A stretch of DNA of 64,000 nucleotides from Wurfbainia villosa (taxonomy: Eukaryota > Streptophyta > Magnoliopsida > Zingiberales > Zingiberaceae): contig CM046006.1 in NCBI GenBank assembly GCA_025175895.1, forward strand, positions 62,950,288-63,014,287. Reading direction: 5' to 3'. Below the pieces are notes generated by a model, which was not told where the DNA came from, ran no database searches, and was given only the letters and a program-made list of their open reading frames with translations. A program made the translations under genes and the position numbers. Below are positions 43,834-55,123 of the stretch, one piece after another (within the stretch, counting starts at the first letter, position 1; each line of letters starts with the position of its first letter).

Positions 43834-46800
43834 ATGGCCAGCTCCAACATTCATCCACCCAAGTTCGAAGGCAATTTCTCTTGGTGGAAGAAGAGAATGG
43901 AGGTATTCTTTGAAATCGATTTCGATATCATGTTAATAATGGAAAATGGTTTCGAGATACCTAGGGATGAAGAAGGGAGGTTAATAGAAAATTTGAGATG
44001 GATCAAGAAGCAAAAGGAGGATCACTTGGCGAATTCAAAGGCAAAACATCACCTATTCAATGTGCTTCCTCAATAAGAGATCAACCGAATAGGAGAATGC
44101 ACTAGCGCCAAGGAGATGTGGGAGAAACTAGTGGAGCTTCATGAAGGCACATCCGAAGCCAAGCTAGCTAGAAGGGATCTCCTCCGCTTCCAACTCAATA
44201 ATAGCAAATTAGATAAGGGAAAAAAGATATTATCTCTTCATTCTCAATTTAAAGAAATATTTAATGGGTTATCTAGTGTAGGGGAGAAACTCTCCAACTG
44301 GGACATGATCATGAAGGCAATAGATGCTTTTCCCCGGTCATCAAAGTGGAGCTCAATGGTGGACTCCTTCTACATATCAAAGAATCTAGAGGTAAGTACT
44401 CTAGAAGAATTTTTCTCTACTATGGAGCTTCACGAAACTAGACTTGAAGGTATAGTAGAAGAACCAAGGAGTCAACCAAGGGGAGTGGCACTAGTAGGAA
44501 ATAAAGGAAAGAAGAAGATGTCCTCACCTTCCTCATCGAATGAAGTATCATCCTCTTCAATGGATAGCAATGAGGAGGCCTACATGGTAAGAAAGGTGAG
44601 ACGTGCTCTTAAGAGTTTTAAATTTAATAAGTCTCATGATAGGAGAAGGGCAAGAAGGAAGGTGATATGCTACAATTGCCAAGGAGATGGATATATGAGG
44701 GATGAGTGTCCCCAATTAAACAAGAGCAAGGAATAAAAGAAGAAGAATGACAAAAAGAAAGAAGGGAAGAAGAAAGAAGAAAGAAAGTCAAAGGAGAAGG
44801 AGAAAAAGTCAAAGCCCCGCAACCTTAAAGCGACATGGGATGATCCATCATCATCGGAAGAAGAAGATATCGTCTCCCATTTTGCATTAATGGGAATGGA
44901 TGATGTAGCCTCTGTTGGTGCAATCGGCCCAGGTCACGATTGACCAAGACTTGAGCTTGACTCGAGAGATGTTTTGATGTTCGACAAAAACATATGACAA
45001 TGTAATTGTCATGGGAAAGTCCAAGTCTTGGGTACCTGGCATGAAAATTCCAAGTGGGACACTTGGCATTTGGGAAAGTCCAAGCATGGGTCTTGGCAAT
45101 GGAAAGTCCAACATGGGTTGGCAAGGAAAGTCCAAGCTTGAGTCTTGGCATTTGAGAAGTCCAAGGGGTTTGATATTGGCGGTGTAAAGTCCAAGCTGGA
45201 GTCTTGGCAGCATAAGTCCAATGGTTGGCGGCGTAAAGTCCAAGCGGAGTCTTGGCGGCGTAAGTCCAATGTGCCTTGGCGGTGTAGACACCGTTAGCAT
45301 GACATAGCCAATGGAAGCACCTGAAGGCTAGCGCAATGGATGAACAAATCATAGATGACTTGGAGGGATCTGAGAGGCGTGTGGATGACAGAAGTGGCTA
45401 GAAGGCTTAGGCTAAAGGTGGTCTAGCAAGTATGGGGGAACCATACTTGGGTTAAAACCTCATATTTGAGGTGTGCCAGTCGAATGGTGTCATATGACAG
45501 TCAACTGGTGAGAGTTAACTAGGGTTTGACTGTGGAATGTGTCCCAGCAGTCAATTTCCAGAGCTTGAAAGTCGACTGATTGGATGAGCAATTGACTGAT
45601 CATGTGATCAGTCGACTGATGCTCAAGTTTTGAGGCACAGAATGGAGTCTCACTCGACCACTACAGTCAACAGCCGAGTGATGGCTTGAACAGTCGATTG
45701 ATGGTCATGATCAGTCGATTGATGTCCTAGCCGTTGAATTTTTCCAGCATGGATTACATCGTTGTCTCATAGCAACAGTGTTATCAGTCGACTGATCGAC
45801 TTTTTCCAACCCAGACAGAAGATATAAATGGAGCTCGTGGAGGAGGAAAAAGCATCCGGTTCTTGAGCATTCTTGGGGCAATTTGTTGCTGCAAATCAGA
45901 GTCTCCAAGGTCATTCTTCAAGCAACCAAAAGCAAGCAATCCAAAGGCATTTGTAAAGTGTTTTCTTTACTTGTATTGCATTGTATTTCATAGTGTATTT
46001 GCTTGTTGTATTTAGTTTATTGATGTAACTATTGTACGAGGTTTCTCTGCTTCTGGATTGTTCCGAGAAGGAGTGTTTATTAATGGTTGCGTGTGCATCA
46101 CTAGAGCTTGTTGAGCTCAACCGTGGAGTAGGAACCTTGAGGTTCCGAACCACGTTAAATACTTGTGTTTGTGTGCTTGTTATTGTGATTGTTGTATTAT
46201 TTCTATATTTCGCTGTGTACTAACAATCATAGGCAAGCGAACGCGATCAAATTCCATCACGCTACGAATACAAGCTATTCACCCCCCCCTCTAGCGTTCC
46301 AACGATCTCCTACAGCCTCCACCTCATCCGAACAAGAGGGAAGTACAAGTGAGGAAGAGAGCTCAAATGTAGGGGGAGCATCATCATCTTCATCGGAATA
46401 GGAAGAAGAAGATATGGTAAGTATGGTAAGAAATCTCCCTACTCAAGAAATAGTTTCAATGATTTCTAGTTTTACTAGAGATTTATTTAGGAGTAAGAAG
46501 AAAAATAAATGCATGCTTGATGATATTAGGAAACTAGAAGAAACACTCAAAAATGCATGCTCACATGATGATTGTATTTCTTCTAGTATTAATGATGCAT
46601 GTATTGAGGAAAATAGGACTCTAAGGGAAAAGGTAGATCATTTAACTAAGGCCCTAGAGAAATTCACAATTGGCTCTAACACTTTAAATATGATCATTGG
46701 GAGCCAAAGAGCAAGTTTTAACAAGAAGGGCTTAGGTTATAAGGGATCCAAAAATGAAAAGGCCTACCATTGCCTAATTGCTAGAGGACAATCAAAGACA

Positions 46801-46893
46801 ACAATGGTAGCTAGGAAATGGATCCCAAAGGAGTATTTGGTGAACCCTATTGGAAAGAATTTATATTAGGTTCCCAAGTCAATCCTTAGAGGG
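43834..46893 (+). pseudogene. gag: Gag of SireB-2, several stops and interrupted by SireA-3
   Basis: Starts MASSNIHPPKFEG. In-frame stops: TAA at about 44074 (after NVLPQ), TAA near 44734, TAG near 46400 and TAG near 46867. The middle keeps KEMWEKLVELHEGTSEAK and the knuckle CYNCQGDGYMRDEC (near 44670-44710; the usual His is Tyr, so the Zn site is probably lost). SireA-3 occupies 44913-46314 with TSD gcctc. Gag resumes at 46320 with the acidic Ser/Glu stretch, the coiled coil, and RKWIPKEYLVNP and VPKS near 46870. The Gag end position equals that of SireB-1. Confidence 0.87.
44913..46314 (+). repeat. SireA-3: solo LTR in SireB-2 gag
   Basis: 1,402 bp, TGTTGGTGCAATCGGCCC to GATCTCCTACA, with perfect TSD gcctc at 44908-44912 and 46315-46319 and no internal DNA. 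AAGTCCAAG repeats lie at 45012-45270, GTCGACTG motifs at 45475-45800 and TATAAATGGAGCTCG near 45825. Confidence 0.92.
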
Positions 46894-48053
46894 TAGATAA
46901 ACCTAGGATAGTCAATCATAGTTGGACTTATTTTATATCATGCTAAATGGTTGACTTATGTTGAAGTTGGGGAGTATTTAAGTTATTATGAGCATGGTGG
47001 ATGATTTGGCTATAATGTTTAAATCATGATTTGTACTTGATTTTATACTTGATGAATGATCATGATTTATGAATTTAATGTTATACTTGATTTATGACAA
47101 TAATATGCAATTAAATGATAATATTTGTGTTATGATCATGATGGGTATTTTTGAATGATATATACTTGACCTTGGGTAGAATTGCATGAAATTGATGGTT
47201 AAGTATAATACCTTAGGTACATCTCACACTCACCATAAGGCTAACTTGATTGAGAACATAGCAATGGGTGAGATGTTAGGATGATACAATGACTCACTTA
47301 TGCTTATGACATTTTTGATGAGTCATTATAGGTATCATGATAGAGTAATCATAGACCAACTATGGGGAAAGCAAATGTTTAATCAATGGACATATTGCCC
47401 ATAGATCATAGTTGGATATTTTAAATGTTTTAAAACCATTTCATGTTTTATAAATTGTGAGTTCATGTTTTAAAACGTTTCAAGGAAAAACTAGGCTTTA
47501 AAGTTGATACCAAATTGAGACTTTTTGAAACTTTTGAGAATTTGCCTAATCTTCTAAAATAGAATTAATTTTCATGAAAAATCATTTTTCATTGATAAAG
47601 GGACTTATGAGAAATATGTTCCCCAAATTTCATGATTTTCTAAATTTTTTGGAATTTTTAATGCATTTCTGAACTTCGATTCGGAAATTAGAAAGGCTGG
47701 TTTTTCGGTGCCAGTCAACTGGTAGTCTGAACCAGTCGACTGATGGAACTGTTCATGAGCACAGCAGTGATTTCTGGGTTTTCAAGTAGTTTTTGGTATT
47801 TTTCTTCTATTAGACTTTGATGTCATGTTTTATAACATATGTTAGATGTTTTTGATGGTGTCAAAGGGGGAGAAATGTTAGTGTTTAAGTTAATCATGCT
47901 AAGAGAGAAATTAGCATGTGTTAAGGGGGAGTTGCATGTATTTAGGGGGAGTGTTTTGATACTCATAATGTTTTACATGCTTTCTTGCTTTATGTATTTT
48001 GTTATTGTTTTCCCTAACTTAAATGGATTGCCACACATCAAAAAGGGAGAGAT
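46894..48053 (+). other. Non-coding internal region and PPT of SireB-2
   Basis: 1.15 kb matching 5213-6603 in part. Stem CATCTCAC (47220-47227) / GTGAGATG (47268-47275). The pair CCAGTCAACTGG / CCAGTCGACTGATGG lies near 47708-47740. A GTCAAAGGGGGAGAAATG tract lies near 47862-47880, with two more GGGGGAG tracts. The terminal PPT, AAAAAGGGAGAGAT, is at 48040-48053. The TTTTTGATG/GTCAAA dyad is kept. No gene. Confidence 0.72.
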
Positions 48054-49462
48054 TGTTAAGGCAATCAACCCATGTATGATGTGATTTTGATGTGTGTAGC
48101 AAAGGGTTTAAGTTAGGTTGCTATGGATTTGATGTGTGTGTTTAAGTTATGCAGGACTTAAGTAAATCACATATGGGATAGCTTGATGTTGGCATTAGTG
48201 AGTTCACCATCTCATGGGTCGGGTCCTTGAGTCGGTGAATGATGACATTGCGGAAGTCGTTCGCTTGGTGCATCCGAGGGACCGTCGGACAAGGAGCATT
48301 GGAATGAAGCCAAAGCAAGCAGACTTCAGGGTGAGATGCGAAGGATGTCATTGCGAAGTCGTGCGCTTGGTGCATCTAAGGGACGTGGTCAGACAAAGAG
48401 AGCTTTGGTGAGGGACTCCAAAGGAGATGAGAGATTAAGCGAATTGTAACGATAGCTCATAGGTGAACTAGCTGAATGGCTAAGTCAAGTGTCGGACACT
48501 CAAACTTAGGTTTGAGGTTTTACCCAACAAGTCGGGTGCTCAAACTTGTGTTTGAGGTTTTACCCAATGTTTGGTTAAGTCAAACGCTCAAACATGAGTT
48601 TGAGGTTTCTACCCGATGAATGAAAGTGTCGGATGCTCAAACAAGTAGTTTGAGGTTTACCCGACAGTTGGATGCTTAAACAAATGGTTTTTTTTTAGAT
48701 TTTACCCGACACCAGTCGACTGCTTTGGGTCGATGGCACTCGACTGGTGCTCGACCGGTGTTCGACTGATGGATTTCTGGCCCAACAGTCGACTGCTACA
48801 CCATCAATCGACTGCCAAGGGATGTTAGTTGACTGATCAAGGTGGTCACGGGCACATAAGGTTTGAAAATCGACCGATCGCCTGGATCACTCGACTGATG
48901 ACTCTATCAGTCGACTGATGGGTATGATCATTTGATTGATGGGGGAGTCATTGGCTGGACGCCAACGTGGATGAAGTCATTGCGAGGCAACGACTACAGC
49001 ATCAGTCGACTGATGACATGCATCAGTTGACTGCTCGCTGCCCAATGGGAAGAATGACCTCTTCCCTATAATAAGAGACCCTGGGTACTCCTGGGAGGCT
49101 AATGCTTAACTCCTAAACTTCTCCCAAGTGCTCCATATGATTTTCCACTCCTCTACTTGTGTTTATTTCTATTCTATTGTAAGAGGGAGTGGATTTTGTA
49201 AGAAAGGTTTACCTCCACATTGAAGGAGAGATTAGTAATTGTTGAGGGAGTGATTCGCCGAAAGAATCGGTCGTGGATTAGTGGCAAGGGTCGTGAACCA
49301 CGTTATATATCCGAGTTTGCATTTGCTCTCTTCTTTTCTCTTTGTATTTGTCTTAATTGTTTGTTTAGCTTTGTTTCCGCTGCGCTAACCTTAATCATAG
49401 ACAATCAAGAAGCGAGAGAATTCCATCATACATATTGAGGGCTATTCACCCACCTTTAGCCA
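48054..49462 (+). repeat. SireB-2 3' LTR, main part
   Basis: TGTTAAGGCAATC to CCTTTAGCCA, interrupted by LTR-X; the last 19 bp are at 51794-51812. It contains repeated CTCAAAC...TTTGAGG phrases with ACCCGAC (48490-48710) and GTCGACTG motifs (48715-49030). A TATAATAAGAG promoter-like site lies near 49066. Confidence 0.9.
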
Positions 49463-50380
49463 TGTTGGAATGTATACTGAAAGCCTAGCTCTTTTTGTAT
49501 AAACATTTTATTTTGAAATAAGAATCACATGATCATTGTTTGCACTTTATATATTTATTATATGTGTGCATATGTCTAATATTTTACATTGTAGATAACA
49601 TGGTGCTTGGTGTGGCACAGAAGATCATGTTATCAGCCCCTTGTAGAATATAAGTAGAGGCTCACAACCAAGATGGTTTTGGATAAACCATTGGCATGGT
49701 TGTAGTGTAGCTTGGTATTATTTTGTCTTGAACATAGAGTTACACTAGTACACTTAGGTGTATTGAGCAGGACCGACATAGAGGTGATTCAATTTAGTGC
49801 TGACTACATAATTGAATCGGACCTCGAATATTATGTTGTACATGCTCTTAATCCCGATATAATAACGGGCACATGTACTTAGTATTTATTTCTTTGATTT
49901 ACCAGTGGGTGAGATTTAGATGGATTAAATCAATATGCCCGGTAAGTTGGGAAATAATATTATTTACATGGTGTGTCGTTGATTATAGGAGGAAACCGTG
50001 TCCTATATATTAGGTTGATGATGTCCCCTCGAGGAGATCATAAGGTTCATCATCTAAACCCAGCTGGTTGACTTAGTCAACATGATGATAAGGTTGAGTG
50101 GTACTACTCGAGGAGTTAGATGTTAATTAATTGACGGACATTCAATATCTTAAACATGGGGAGATGGATGTGCAAATAATATATGGAGACCATATTAATT
50201 TATGGGGGTTGGTGAGGTAGTTCAATGATGATCCTCTAGTGGAATGGAACATCATTGATGGATCAAGTTTGTGTGGTTCCGATCCATCGGGTGGCCAAGA
50301 TCCAACTCCTCCTTATGGTCCCTATCGTAGCCTAATATAATCCTTATGAAGTCTAGATCCAAGAATGTAAAACAAAACCC

Positions 50381-50723
50381 TAGAACCGACGGTTGGGATT
50401 AAATCCCTAGATCCGACGGTTGGGATAAAACCCTAGATCCGATGGTTGGGATAAAATCCTAGATCCGACGATTGGGATGAAATCCTAGAATCGACGGTTG
50501 AGATTAAATCTCTAGATCCGATGGTTAGGATGAAATCCTAGAATCGACGGTTGGGATTAAATCCCTAGATCCGACGGTTGGGATGAAATCCTAGATCCGA
50601 CGGTTGGGATGAAATCCTAGATCCAACGGTTGGGATGAAATCCTAGATCCGACGGTTGGGATAAAGCCCTAGATCCGACGGTGGAGATTAAATCCCTAGA
50701 TCCGACGGTGGAGATTAAAGGAG
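50381..50723. repeat. 26-27-bp tandem repeat array in LTR-X
   Basis: About 13 copies of CTAGATCCGACGGTTGGGAT plus A-rich AAATC, with single-base variants (GATCCGATGG, GAATCGACGG, GGTGGAGATT). The last two copies share a GTGGAGATTAAA variant, suggesting local spread. Confidence 0.9.
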
Positions 50724-50747
50724 GCTTAAGCCTAATTCTATAGTTAG

Positions 50748-51045
50748 GGTTTGGCTCATCCAAGGGTTGGGCGGCAACAAATCCTAGAGGAGCTAGGGTT
50801 ATTTGGGCGGCAAGAAAATTGGGAATTAGTTCCTATATTTTTGGCTACCTCATTAATAACCAACTTTCTCCTAAATTCTATAAATAGGGGGCTTAGGCAT
50901 GGGCGGAAAAAGAAGAATTTTCGAATTAGAGAATTAGGGTTTGGCTCATCCATGTGTTGGGCGGCAACAAACCCTAGAGGAACTAGGATTAGGGTTTGGC
51001 TCATCCAAGTGTTGGGCGGCAACAAACCCTAGAGGAGCTAGGTTT
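50748..51045. repeat. Triplicated ~55-bp unit in LTR-X
   Basis: AGGGTTTGGCTCATCCA...GGGCGGCAACAAA followed by CCTAGAGGARCTAGG occurs at about 50748, 50937 and 50992. The last two are adjacent. ORFs across it are not credible genes. Confidence 0.8.
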
Positions 51046-51793
51046 TTGGGCGGCTAGAAGTGGGCGGCAAGGTTCTTGTTCTCCCTAGGTTTTTGGCCGG
51101 CGCCCCTCTTCCTCTTCTCATCCTTGGCCGGTTCTCTTCTTCCTCCTCCCTTGCTCCTTGGTGGTTGGCGGCTCTCCAACAATTGGTGGTCGGCGCTTCT
51201 CCAACATCTAGGTGGCCGGCGGCAACAATACAACAAGTTGGCCGGCGCTCATCCAATCGTTCCTTGGTCGGCGGTTGCATCAAACTCTCTTGTTTGGTGG
51301 CCGGTTCTAGAAAGGAAAGGTTTTTTTGGTTCTTCTCTTTGTTCGTAGCGAGCAAGGAAGGGAAGAACGCGATCTAGAAGGCTTCTACTCGTGGAGGATC
51401 TTCGCCCGCACATCGTCCACGAGAAGGATAGGACATACGGTAGAAGATCGTAAGGTATACAATTTTATAACTTTATTTACAGATCTGAGCATGTTCTTTT
51501 ATTTGTTGATTATACATGTATGAATTAGTAAATATATTGTATAATCATGGACCCCGAAGACAAACACAAAAATCGGCGATCCGTCCGTCGTCTCTTCCGC
51601 GGCTAACCAACTAGAAGAGTTGTGTTGCTTGAACAACTAGTTTGTTCAAGCGATCACTCAAGTTGTTAGCACGACGATGAATTGGTTGTGCTAAGGAAAC
51701 TCATCCCATCCGGATTAATTCTTTCATTAGTGAAAATTTTAATCCGGGGACATGGGATCCAATGAGCTTCCGAAGCGAACTCCCTTCAAGCCA

Positions 51794-51812
51794 GGCCACC
51801 GATCCTCCAACA
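51794..51812 (+). repeat. SireB-2 3' LTR, last 19 bp
   Basis: GGCCACCGATCCTCCAACA continues the LTR after LTR-X and its TSD; it matches 43755-43773. Confidence 0.85.
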
Positions 51813-51837
51813 ACAATGTACTTTATAAAGTCATTGT

Positions 51838-53347
51838 TGTTAGTGCAATCGGCCCAGGTCACGATTGACCAGACTCGAGTTTGACTCGAGCGATATTTTG
51901 ATGTTTGACATGGAAGTTTGACATTGATGTTTTGACATTAATGTCTGATACTGCTTTAGGGAGATTGTTGGAACAATCGACCCAGGTCATGATTGATCGG
52001 ACTCGAGTTTGACTCGAGGGGAATTTTGATGGTTGACTAGGGTTGACCATGTGATTATTGGAAAGTCCAAGCATGGGTCGTGGCAAAAAAAAGTCCAAGC
52101 ATGGGTCTTGGCATGGAAAGTCCAACATGGGTTGGCAAGGGAAAGTCAAAGCTTGAGTCTTGGCATTTGGAAAGTCCAAGGGGTTTGATATTGGCGGTGT
52201 AAAGTCCAAGCGGGAGTCTTGGCAGCATAAGTCCAATGGTTGGCAGCATAAAGTCCAAGCGGAAATCTTAGCAGTGTAAGTCCAATGTGCCTTGGCAGTG
52301 TAGACACCGTTAGCTTGACATAGTCGATGGAAGCATTTGAAGGCTAGCATATGGATGAAGAAGTCATGGATGACTTGGAGGGATCTGATAGGCGCGAGGC
52401 TGACGGAGGTGGCTAGAAGGCTTAGGTCTTGGCTAAGGGTGGTCTAGCAAGTATGGGGGCATCATACTTGGGTTAAAACATCATGTTTGAGGTGTGACAG
52501 TCGACTGGTGTCATATGGCAGTCGACTAGTGTGAGTCAACTAGGGTTTGACAGTGGGAAGTGTCCCAGCAGTCGACTGCCATAGGTGGGCAATCGACTGC
52601 TGGCTCGATCAGTCGACTGATTATGTGATCAGTCGACTGGTGCTCGAGAATTTGGGCACATAATGGAGTCGGACTCGACCACTGGGGTTAGCAGTCGAGT
52701 GAAGGCTCCATCAGTCGACTGATGGGTATGATCAGTCGACTGATGATGGATCCGTTGGATTTTTCCAGCGTGGATCTAGCCGTTGTCTCATGACAACAGT
52801 GGCATCAGTCGACTGATGGTCCCGATCAGTCGACTGATCTGTGATTTTTAGCCCAGGCAGTAGCTTTAAAGGGAGCTTGTGGAGGAGGAAATCAACAGTG
52901 ATTTCTTGAGCATTGTTGAGGCGATTTTCTGGTGCAAATTAGGGTCTTCAACCACGATTCAAGCAATCAATGATCAAGCAACCAAAGTGCTATTGTAAAG
53001 TTGTTTTTCTTTAGTTGCATTGTATTTTATACTTGTATTAGCTTGCATATTTTGTATTACTTAGTAAAATCATTGTAAGGGGTTTCTCCGCCTTCGACTT
53101 GTGTCGAGAAGGAGTGTGTATTAGTGGTGTGTGATTGGCATCGCTAGAGCTCTTTAGAGCTCGATCCGTGGAGTAGGAACTGTTCGGTTCCAAACCACGT
53201 TATATGATTGTGTAATTGTGTGCTTGTATTGTTATTGCTTTATTTCTGCTGCTCTAACGAAGATTTGTAGACAAGAACGCAACAAATTCCATCACGCAAC
53301 GCATCAACGCTATTCACCCCCCTCTAGCGGTCAATATTTCCTCTACA
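51838..53347 (+). repeat. 5' LTR of SireA-4
   Basis: 1,510 bp. A second LTR-like start (TGTTGGAACAATCGACCC preceded by GGGAGAT) lies 128 bp inside at 51966, and likewise in the 3' LTR. AAGTCCAAG repeats at 52060-52285, nine or more GTCGACTG palindromes at 52495-52840, and a TATA-like CTTTAAAGGGAGCT near 52863. It ends CTCTACA before AT and the PBS. Confidence 0.92.
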
Positions 53348-53349
53348 AT

Positions 53350-53361
53350 TGGTATCAGAGC
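53350..53361 (+). other. Primer binding site of SireA-4
   Basis: TGGTATCAGAGC, initiator tRNA-Met type, two bases after the LTR. Confidence 0.9.
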
Positions 53362-53399
53362 CCGGGGCTCTTCTACAGACTAATCGCCGGGAGCTAAAG

Positions 53400-55123
53400 A
53401 TGCTAGAGGGAAAGATGGAATTGCAAGAAGCATTAGGATGGGATATCAACATTCCGCCACCATACAACCAAGAAGATTTTCCGACGTGGAGGGCTAGAAT
53501 GGAGAATTTCTTGATGATCGACATAGAGAATTGGTTCATCATCATGGAAGGCTTTGAACCTCCTAGGGACAAGAAGGGAGATGTCCTCAAGTTAAAAAGG
53601 TGGACCCAAGAACAACGCCAAAAGTTAAAGACCGAAGTCAAGGTAACAAAACTTTTAGAAGATTTGATACCTAATGATATTTTGTCTAGTTTAGGTGAAT
53701 TTTAAGATGCTAAGGAGCTATGAGACAAATTGGCCAAGTTCCATGAGAAGCCTCACTTGGCACAAGTAGAAGAAGAAGAATCTTCATCGACTCAAGAAGA
53801 GGAAGAAGCCGAGGAAGAATCATCATCATCCTCACAAGAAAGTGAGGAGTCGGGAGTTGAGAAGGAATCAACTTCCGGATCGGTGGAAGAAGAGGTGGAA
53901 GAAGTGGAAGAAGCATCCACTTCTAGGATTGAGGAGGAGAGACCATCTACTCCGGAGCAAGGGCAAGAGCAAGGAGAGCCATCTACTTCCGGGAGAAGTG
54001 ACGAATAAGCTCAAGAGGCCCTAACCACCACCCTAGGTTACTCAACCATTTTGGTTCAAAATAAAATTCATATAATTTGCTTTGAGTGTAGAGAAATCGG
54101 GCACTATAAGAGCAAGTGCCCAAAGAGGGTCAAGAAAAGTCCATCGGTGCCAAAGGTCAAGGATGTCGGTGCCCAAAGTCAAAGGAGCAAGGAGCACATC
54201 ATTTGCTTCAAGTGCCATCAAAAGGGGCACTATAGGAGTCAATGCTCTAGGGGGAGCAAAAAGACCTAAAATGGAGCATCACATGTAGGGGGAGCTAAGG
54301 CTAACCCTAAGGTATATTTCAATAATGCTCCTTCTAATTTAAATGTCAAAAAGCATGCTAGGAATTTTAATTCTCTTGCAATTTATCATGACAAGCATAC
54401 TAGGAATAACAAATACTTTTGTTTAGGAGCTAAAAATATCCACATTTCAAATAAGGAGAAATTTGGGACTAATGTCCCTAGAAAGACCCTTACCTAGGGA
54501 ATCCATCAAGAAAATAGAAGACCACCTAGGTTTTAACCCCAAATGGACTAGGCATATGCCTAAGAAGAACAATGTCCAAAGAATAGATGAAAAATCAAAA
54601 ATTGGGCAATTAGAGTTTGAAAATCAAGCCTTGATGTCAAGGCTTGAGAAACTTGAGAAGACCTTTAAGATTATGCAAAATCGAAAAAGGGTCAAATGGT
54701 CAAAGTCAAGGATCTAGGTCCAAGAGTCAACACCTAGGGCCTAAGAGACAAGAGTCGACCAAGGGCAAGAAAGGTTTGGGTCACAAACCTAAGCCTAAGG
54801 TGGCTTATCATAGTGTTCCATTTGATTATGGAACACAAATTAGGTCTAGGAAGACCAAGGTCAATAGGGAAGTCATCCCTAAGGTTGGCCAAGGAATGTG
54901 CCTAGTGGCTAGGGTTTCTAAGAAACCTAGGGTGGCCACTAAGAATGTTACAAGGGGAGTTACCCCTAGAGTTAACCTAGGCAAGACCCAAATGACCAAG
55001 GCTAACAAGCCTAGAAGGGTCATTAGGAAGGTATCTAGGGAGGTCATCCCTAAGGAATACCTAGTAAACCCTAGGAGCTCAAATAGGTTTTCGATTTCTA
55101 AGAGTGTGATCGATTCACGCTAG
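53400..55123 (+). pseudogene. gag: Gag of SireA-4, two CCHC knuckles, broken by stops
   Basis: The chosen ATG is at 53400 (MLEGKMELQEALG); the in-frame ATG upstream overlaps the PBS. Capsid start: YNQEDFPTWRARMENFL and GFEPPRD, parallel to the SireB FEG..WWKKRME..PRDEEG pattern. Stops: TAA at about 53703 and TGA at about 53721 (KEL*DKL, probably a lost Trp). A long acidic Ser/Glu region follows to 54008 (stop). In the same frame come two knuckles, CFECREIGHYKSKC and CFKCHQKGHYRSQC (54080-54242). Later text is shifted: RLEKLEKTFKI and the basic tail with VAYHSVPFDYG, EYLVNP and a final SKSVIDSR. Two knuckles here against one in SireB separates the families. Confidence 0.85.

Larger units (their letters stand above)
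49463..51788 (+). repeat. LTR-X: 2.3-kb solo LTR of an unrelated family
   Basis: TGTTGGAATGTATAC to AACTCCCTTCA with TSD agcca at 49458-49462 and 51789-51793. I found no PBS, PPT or second LTR inside, so it is read as a solo LTR. It holds a 13-copy 26-27-bp tandem array and a triplicated ~55-bp unit (below). The family is not recognised beyond LTR structure; the start TGTTGGAATGTATACTGAA resembles copia LTRs. Confidence 0.87.
43467..51812 (+). mobile_element. SireB-2: 5'-truncated gag-only element with two solo-LTR insertions
   Basis: Only the last 307 bp of the 5' LTR remain (43467-43773). PBS, gag, non-coding region, PPT and 3' LTR follow. SireA-3 interrupts gag and LTR-X interrupts the 3' LTR. 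Architecture and sequence parallel SireB-1. No pol is present. The 3' end at 51812 is followed by acaat, one half of a possible TSD whose partner is lost. Confidence 0.88.

Noticed and set aside
50751..51377. ORFs on both strands at the end of LTR-X (up to 105 codons)
   Set aside because: Low-complexity Gly/Arg/Ser text from repeats and CT-rich DNA, with no known domain and inside an LTR.
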